A stretch of DNA of 64,000 nt, taken from Uloborus plumipes (taxonomy: Eukaryota; Arthropoda; Arachnida; Araneae; Uloboridae). Positions 57,917-64,000 of this stretch are shown piece after piece (positions within the stretch are counted from its first letter, which is position 1; each line of letters opens with the position of its first letter). A program made the translations under genes and the position numbers. The notes under the pieces are model-generated. The model searched no databases. It was not told where the DNA came from and worked only from the letters and a program-made list of their open reading frames with translations. The DNA lies in the NCBI GenBank assembly GCA_038373865.1, contig JAXGGA010001160.1, positions 1-64,000 of the forward strand, written 5' to 3'.

Positions 57917-58483
57917 TACAGAAATTAAAATAACACAAAAAAGAGTCTTGTACAAATTTTGAATTAGGGTTATTAAACAATGTGCGTTGAATTATCGCAC
58001 TAATAATCTACTTCATTCCCATCTCCAGTTTCGAAATTCATTCTGGTTTCTTCCACGGACAGACTGGAAGGCAAATAACCCGCGAAATCAATATATTCAT
58101 TTCTCATTTTAAAACTATTCATTCCAGTGACTTAACTGGCAAATTCTAATTAGTTCGCGGTCTCTGCAGATGAAGGCAGCGATTAGTTTTGAATGAAGAT
58201 ACGGGCATTTGTGATGGTAATTCTACGCGCCTCAAGTTGTCAGAAAGGATAACCGAATTAACCTTTAAAGGAAAGGTTCATTTGCATGCGTAAAATCGGC
58301 TCCAAATGCAGCGGATGGGGTTGGGATGTGAATCATGGTGGCAAACGCATTCCTGACAGAATTTCTGGTCCTGATATGAATTTTCTTTCTTCAGTTTTAT
58401 GTTGGTAGACATTAGCGGTAATGAGCTTGGCAGTGTTGAATTTGCTATCAAAGTCAATGAGGTGCAATTGTGGTAAAATGCAG
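57917..58483. other. Unassigned sequence with a candidate regulatory block
   Basis: The segment at about 58010-58340 is complex and GC-elevated, with CTAATTAG, GCGATTAG and ATTTGCATGCG words and no through frame. It is possible enhancer-type DNA. Confidence 0.4.
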
Positions 58484-58860
58484 AGATGCGGAGTCGTGAA
58501 GTTGGGCTATTTTTGGGATAAAGGAGTCGGATTCTGAAGTCGAAGGTATTGAAATTTCAGGGGTCGGGAGTCGATCGTCGTTCCTCAGAGTTAACAGCTC
58601 AACTAGAGATTTGGAGTCACAGACAGAGTGATATTACAGTAAACGAGTCGAAGTCGAAGGATCTAAAATTCCAGGAGTTGAAACCGGAGCCGGTCTTTTT
58701 TTTTTTTTTTTTTTTCAGAATCAACAATTTATCTCTGGATGCGGAGTCAGAGAAGGAGTCGGGCTAATTTCAGGTTAAAGAAGTTTGTGTCGAAAGCTCT
58801 AAAATTAACATAGTTGGAGCCGGAGCCGGTAATTTTTCTTTCGGCTCCATACCCCAGGAG
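58484..58860 (+). repeat. GAGTCG-rich diverged tandem repeat
   Basis: About three units of 110-135 bp share, in order, GCGGAGTC, GTCGAAGG or GTCGAAAG with CTAAAATT, and GGAGCCGG. A run of about 20 T (58697-58717) interrupts the second unit. A related scrap is at 5214-5262. Such GAGTCGGAGTC repeats are not known to me as a coding family. Confidence 0.7.
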
Positions 58861-59568
58861 GAATGTCCCGAACTAATCTTTTAGTTTAAAATCAAGTTAC
58901 TGTTGCGATGCAACAAGGCGACAGAAAATGTCACATTATTAAATTACAGATATTTTTAATGCCCCATAATAGTAATGTACGTATTAAAAATCGAAAGTGC
59001 TCCTCATAAATCTAATCAAACGTGTTTCTATTTTTTGTATTTTAAATAAAAAATTAGTGTGATAGAAAAAAATCGAGAGAAAAAATTAACTGAAGTCTTA
59101 AAAATACTACATATAAATGTTTTATTTTTTAAAGTAAAGTGTGAGATATATTACATGTTAAAAAACTGAGTGGTAGCCTTTTTTTCTTTCCTACTAGTTT
59201 TCATTTATTTTTAGAAAAAACAAAATTTCGGAATTTATCATACTATGGGCTTAACAGTTTCGTAAGATTTCTGACTAACTTCGCAAAACAAGCAGGTACT
59301 GTGAAAGCAAAGTAATTAATCAAATTACTCGGTAACAGGTACACAATTGATTACTTGGTAAAATTTAGCAATGAAAACAGTCTTTTCAAATAATTTTCAA
59401 TCTGTAGTGACAAAAGTTCAAAAAAACTTGATAATTATTATTAGATTACTGAAAAATACGCAACAGCAGACTCATATGCCGATCTGGTTTCTTTAAAGTA
59501 TGATTCCTTCCATCAAAGTTTTTGACTTCCGATCATGAATGTAGAATTTTTCAGAGGGGGGGGGGGGT
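58861..59568. other. Unassigned AT-rich sequence
   Basis: No gene recognised. A G-run of 11 lies at 59557-59567, just before the next feature. Confidence 0.5.
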
Positions 59569-60040
59569 CTAAGTGGGATCTTTCTCTAAAGTGCCAACTC
59601 TAGCCATATCCCAAAACTCATCGTGAAGTTTTCGGAACAAATTCAAGCTGCCGCCCCAAACTAAACGCTGTCTACATGTCCAATGCTTTGAAGGTAACAC
59701 AAAGTTGATACATCGATTGAGCAGCCGAGTCACGTGGCTCCTCGCATCGATCAGCACACCCCCTCTTCCTTTTGATCCCTCGGGGGCAGAGAAATCAACC
59801 CCCACAGGAAAGTACTTAAATCTCGGGCTCTGAGGCGTAGCAATGTCTTATTACAGTTTTGCAACACCTCGATCTTAATCAGGGGCTTAGGGCGGAAGAC
59901 AGGATGTGTTTCCAAAGAGGAATGGGTGCCTTTTACGCCGGAAAGGAAGGTCAACAACAAATATCCACCTCCAGTGGTGCAATCAAACGTTGAGCTGGAT
60001 TTGTGGAAGATAAATCTGGTACCCATCTGCCCTAGACATC
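59569..60040. other. GC-elevated, coding-like segment, unassigned
   Basis: About 470 bases have markedly more even base composition than the flanks. Minus-strand frames 59751-60026 (91 residues) and 59569-59805 (78 residues) overlap with a frame offset. The plus strand can also be read as a broken frame containing STPPLPFDPSGAEKSTPTGK and then VPFTPERKVNNKYPPP, ending at the TAG near 60042. Either strand could be the real one. The likely explanation is a frameshifted fragment of a transposon or processed gene. I cannot name a family. Confidence 0.4.
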
Positions 60041-60571
60041 TTTAGTTGCTCACCATTTTTGGAATTGTTTCATCTGTTGTAGTAAGACGGCTCAAAAGAG
60101 AGGAAATGTTTGGTTAAAATGAATAATTATTTCTTTTCGCTAATTAGTATCATTAGGAACAGATCCATTATGTTTAAATGAAATGCTACTTTATGTTCAA
60201 TTGCAATGTGTTAATTAAATTTTGAAAAGAAATAATGATAATGAAAAAAATTGTGAAGGATTATCAAGATAATGTGAAGTAAATTCGACAAACTAATACA
60301 TAACGATAATGTGAAGTAGATTCGTAAGTTGATTCCCACTTCGGAATCAACTTACTTAAAAGAGAAATAAATACAAAGATTTCAAACAAGTATTGCGAGT
60401 GTGTCTTTGTCAAAAGATGGATGCTAATTAATGAGACACTCATTGAAAAAAAAATGTTAAGAAAATTTAAGCAGACATCTAAAGAAGCTCGTGCATAACC
60501 ATTATTGTACCAAACAAGGCTTTATCCAATTGAACATCCCCGTTCAGTAGTACTGTTTGGAAGATTCCACC
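60041..60571. other. Unassigned AT-rich sequence
   Basis: TAATGTGAAGTA.ATTCG occurs twice (about 60271 and 60308), and TTGATTCC/GGAATCAA forms a small stem near 60330-60350. No gene recognised. Confidence 0.45.
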
Positions 60572-61305
60572 AATGCAGCAGCTCTCAGTCTAGATGGTGC
60601 AAAAAAACCTGAAGGGAGGCGAGGGTTAAAAAAAAAAATAAAGTGAAAAAGTAAAATAAACTAAAATTTACTCAATTTTCCAAATAAATAATTTCGACTT
60701 TACAGCTATTTTTAAAGATTTTATTAAGTGATGTTTTCAACCACATACCTCTGTGAATCTGGATTTTTGCATCATCATTGACAAAATCTAAATTTCGAGC
60801 AAGATTGAACCACAAAGTTGAGATTAAGCTCTTTGAACTCCATTCACTATTTCAGTTTTATGGGTCACTGAAAATTGCCTAATGTGGGCTGTTTCAGAGT
60901 TACAACCTAATAATAAAAAAACTGTCATTAGTAAACTATGGCAGCTCTCGCACTGATGTGGTTCAAATGACTAGCATTACATGCTAACCTAAGCTGGATC
61001 CTAGATTACCTCAAATTAATTTATATTTAGATCTGGGATTCTTCAATTCCATATGCTCTAACAATAATGTGTTCAGAATAAACCTATGTATAGTAATGTT
61101 AAATTTTGTTGAAGAAATTTTTTATATTTTCATCTAATCACACCTTAACTATCCTAAACAGCTTCAGGCTTAAATTTAGAATGCACTACAACGTAGTATT
61201 GATTAAGTATAGTGTTGATGGGGGAAAAGACTTGGGGGCAGGGCGTGACCTTATATTAGTGGTCAAAGGGAGCAACTGAGTCTGAAAGGTTGAGAATCCC
61301 TACTC
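60572..61305 (+). mobile_element. hAT-like non-autonomous element, copy 1
   Basis: It aligns over its length with 62922-63565 in the same orientation. Shared words are CTGTGAATCTG, GGATCCTAGATTAC (GATCCTAGATTACTTC in the other copy), TCAAATTAATT and CATATG. Both have a right end with GGTCAAAGGG / GTTCAAAAGG and CTGAAAG. The right end read inwards (GATTCTCAACCTTTCAGAC) is of a common hAT form. The ends are worn and no clear target duplication was seen, so the limits are approximate. Confidence 0.6.
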
Positions 61306-61504
61306 CTACATATCTGGTGAGCGTTGTGCAGTTCAGATAACATATTTGGGAGATGGACTTCCAATTTCAGCTGTAGGATGTTATAAAGTGGAGAGATATT
61401 CAACTCTGATTTGTTTTTTATCCTAGAGAACTATATCTCAAAGCCCGATTTACTTTAGTCACATTATCATTACTTCGAAGGAGAGCGTAAAAACTGTGTC
61501 TGGT
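61306..61504. other. Unassigned sequence
   Basis: Short unique stretch between two mobile elements. Nothing recognised. Confidence 0.5.
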
Positions 61505-61513
61505 ACATACAAC

Positions 61514-61998
61514 TAGACCCTCTATATAGACAGACCGACGCATCAAGCTTAAGTTCGACCACTTTGGACCCAACTTATTTACTTTTACTTTCAATTTTAA
61601 CTGGGGTTGCCAGAAAAAGTGTCCGGACAGTGCCAAATTCACATGCAACGAAAATTTGTTTACAGTGAAAAGTTACTAAAACGCGATAACTTGCCAGAAA
61701 AGACAACCATTCACCAGAAAGACAACTGCTCAAACACGAGCTGGATCCAAAGTGGTGAAACTAAGTACGGGATTCAAGTGAAACACGGACGATGGCAACT
61801 CACCAATGCAATCGCAATATCCCAAATTTGGATTCAAGTGAAACGTTACAATCGCTACGAGATACGATTCTATCGTAATTCGAATTCTAGTAGCGATTGC
61901 AATTCTGGTCTATTGCGATCGCCTCGAAGCGATTGCAATGGTGTTTCACTTGAATTCGGCCCTTTGTGATGCATCGGCTCGTCTATATAGGGGCCTTA
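61514..61998. mobile_element. Palindrome-rich MITE with 9 bp flanking repeat
   Basis: ACATACAAC stands on both sides (61505-61513 and 61999-62007). The ends share CCCTCTATATAGAC and, from the right, CCCCTATATAGAC, then CCGAYGCATCA. GATTCAAGTGAAAC occurs at 61771 and 61831, with a near-inverse copy at 61943. GCGATTGCAAT/ATTGCAATCGC words occur in both orientations. The 120-residue frame inside (61607-61969) follows this repeat structure and is not convincing. A 9 bp duplication would point to Mutator-like elements and 8 bp to hAT. Confidence 0.75.
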
Positions 61999-62007
61999 CA
62001 TACAACG

Positions 62008-62913
62008 GTAGGGACTCGCGTTACCATAGCACTGGTAAACTAATTATAAAGATAATTTTGAAATGGAATAACGTTGCTATGCTCGATACGGAATAGGATT
62101 CATACAATACCAGAAAATCCCTATTGTTGAGCTTAAGTCAGTCTGGCCCTGAAGTACAGAAATAAGCACTTGTAACACAATAATTTCCTGAGTTGTAAGC
62201 TCTACTTTCAGAGAACGGAAGGTAAATTAAATGCTATAACATAGACATATTTTGCAATATGCAAGATAAGAGATTTTAGAACCAAATGCAAATCCGCCCT
62301 TGCCCATAAAAACCAACGAAAAACAAAATGTCAAATGCACAATCCCGGATTTAGGAAACTTTCTCCTTCAGCGGGCACAGGACAAAAATTTTCCCGAAAA
62401 CTCCAAAGCCGAAATTTATGCACACAGAGAAAAAGCATTTTGTAAACAATGCAGTGATCCAGTTTAATAAAACTGTCTTCGCTCGAAAGCTTCTTTTCGC
62501 AACCTAATAAACCCGATCGATTCTCGTGCGACGCAGAAATTCGATTCCCGATAATAATGGTAATAAAAAAACGCACTCTTTTCTTCCGGACTCTTGAAGA
62601 ATTTTCATCCAAACGCGGCGTTTATTTGCGAAAAAGACGAGGAGGTCTTTCTTCGTCGGGTCCTTGGGAAAGGTTTCTTAATAAGAGAATTATTTTTATC
62701 CCACTCAATTTCAATTGGAACTAAATCTCGGAGTTCCTTGGAATCCAATTACATCCTGTTCTTTCGTTGCCTCCCGTGTCGTAGTTCTTTCGTTTTGGGT
62801 ATTCTGGAATAAACAGTTAAAAAATCGCCTGCATTAACAGCTGAGAAAATAGTTTGAAGATTTAAGATTACAGATGATTGAATTCCAGTGTAATGTGTGG
62901 CAAAATTTCAAAG
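62008..62913. other. Unassigned sequence with a GC-elevated block
   Basis: About 62330-62820 is complex and GC-elevated, with short frames on both strands and no recognised domain. It is a candidate regulatory or ancient repeat block. Confidence 0.45.
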
Positions 62914-62921
62914 TGTATTGC

Positions 62922-63565
62922 AGGTGTTCTTAACCTGGGAGACACGACCTTAGGGGGGGGTGCAGAAGAATTTCAAGGAAAGCGTGAATGCATTCCATAA
63001 ATAAAGTAAAACAGTAAAATTAACTATAATTGAAACATTTTTGAGGTCACATGAGAATATTTCTGACGTAATGCTCACTTTCGAAGTTGTTAGTGCAGTT
63101 TTAATGCACATATATATCCCTGTGAATCTGTACTAACAGGCATAGAGTCAAAATATCGAGCAAATAAGGATATTAAAAGGGACTTGAGGTGCGTGTTTTC
63201 AGAAACGACAGCCTCATATTTAAAAACTTGTTCGGAGAAAAACAGTGGTGATCCTCCAACAGACGGTGTGAAAGTGACTCTCTCTCTCTCTCTCCTCTCT
63301 CTTCTCCTCTCTACTGTATAAAATTTCAACTACACCTAGATCCTAGATTACTTCAAATTAATTGGTATTTGAATTTTTAAGTACATATGTTTCAACAAGT
63401 TTTTTGCAGTAATATTAAACTTTATTTACGATATTATTTATTTTTTTAATTTTATAACCAGCATTTTACTCCTTCATTGACAAAATAATTGTCTGGTGGG
63501 AATGCAGAGATGGGGGTGAGCTCGCATCAGTGTTCAAAAGGGGGCACAGAGCCTGAAAGATTGGT
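62922..63565 (+). mobile_element. hAT-like non-autonomous element, copy 2, perfect 8 bp duplication
   Basis: TGTATTGC stands at 62914-62921 and 63566-63573. The element begins AGGTGTTCTTAACCTGGGA and its right end read inwards is ACCAATCTTTCAGGCTC. A (CT)n tract at 63278-63312 arose inside it and is absent from copy 1. Non-coding. Confidence 0.85.
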
Positions 63566-63573
63566 TGTATTGC

Positions 63574-64000
63574 TTTTTTCGGAGCAAAAGCTTCAATAGG
63601 TTATACTGTGCCAAACAATAATTCTATAACATTAGAAAAAATCGAAAATGCTAAAGTTAAAATTACTTTAAGTACAACAAACATAATAATATGCTCCTAA
63701 AATTTAAAAATATTTCTGAAACAGGCACTTATAGTTTAAAATTTTGACTAAGGCGAAAAAAGGAACTTTCAAGTAATTTTTACTAAAGCCGGAAACACAC
63801 ACGCACACACACAAAAAAAAAAAAGACAAGACAAAAACAAGGATTGAGGGAAAGCACTAAATGAGACGCAAAAAGCCAATACACAAAAAGCCAATATACA
63901 ATATAGGATGCAATGTGTGCCTTTTGACGGTGCCTGAAAGACTGAAAACCCCGGAGTTGGTTTCACATGTTTCGGTGTTGTTAAGAGTCATATTTTAACG
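63574..64000. other. Unassigned AT-rich sequence
   Basis: A (CA)n tract followed by poly-A lies at about 63796-63823. AAAAAGCCAATA..CA is repeated in tandem near 63870-63900. No gene recognised; the window ends here. Confidence 0.5.

Noticed and set aside
61607..61969. 120-residue open frame
   Set aside because: It lies inside a palindrome-rich MITE and its sequence follows the inverted repeat words, so it is not a plausible protein.

Overview
This window looks like non-coding, AT-rich nuclear DNA from a eukaryote, most likely an arthropod. An arachnid is plausible but not proven. The evidence is the density of Tc1/mariner, pogo, hAT and piggyBac-like DNA transposons, tRNA-derived SINEs, long homopolymer and microsatellite runs, and the lack of any long ORF outside transposons. 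I found no intact host protein-coding gene, no rRNA or tRNA gene and no CRISPR array. The window is probably intergenic or lies in a long intron.

Layout. At 1.7 kb there is a small pogo-like MITE. At 3.6-4.9 kb a TA-flanked pogo-type element carries nine copies of a GGGGAAGAYGCC motif and a gutted transposase (HTH head joined to a zinc-finger tail). At 9.5-11.0 kb there is a three-level nest: palindromic AATTTTACAG repeats hold a TTAA-flanked piggyBac-like MITE, which holds a near-perfect 642 bp palindrome. At 11.8-13.2 kb a young Tc1-like element has 49/49 identical terminal repeats but a frameshifted transposase. At 16.0-17.5 kb a 348 bp tandem duplication is interrupted by a TIR-flanked element containing a pol III (tRNA-like) module and by a second SINE-like segment. 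An inverted copy of the TIR/tRNA chimera sits at 50.7 kb, directly beside a tRNA-derived SINE.

From 21 to 31 kb there are a hAT MITE with a perfect 8 bp target duplication, two decayed Tc1-type transposase tails, and an adjacent piggyBac-like MITE and hAT element. From 37 to 46 kb there are three pogo-like MITEs and a hAT MITE of a four-copy family. From 51.9 to 55.3 kb there is a 3.4 kb hAT element with a perfect 8 bp target duplication, a degenerate zinc-finger first exon and a nested MITE. From 55.6 to 63.6 kb there are more hAT-like elements, a diverged GAGTC-rich tandem repeat, and a palindrome-rich element flanked by 9 bp direct repeats.

Between these elements lie unique AT-rich stretches with several GC-elevated, non-coding blocks of a few hundred bases. 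These are the best candidates for conserved regulatory DNA, but that cannot be tested from one sequence. Apart from the transposase remnants, nothing here encodes a recognisable protein; the biology visible is transposon invasion, nesting and decay.
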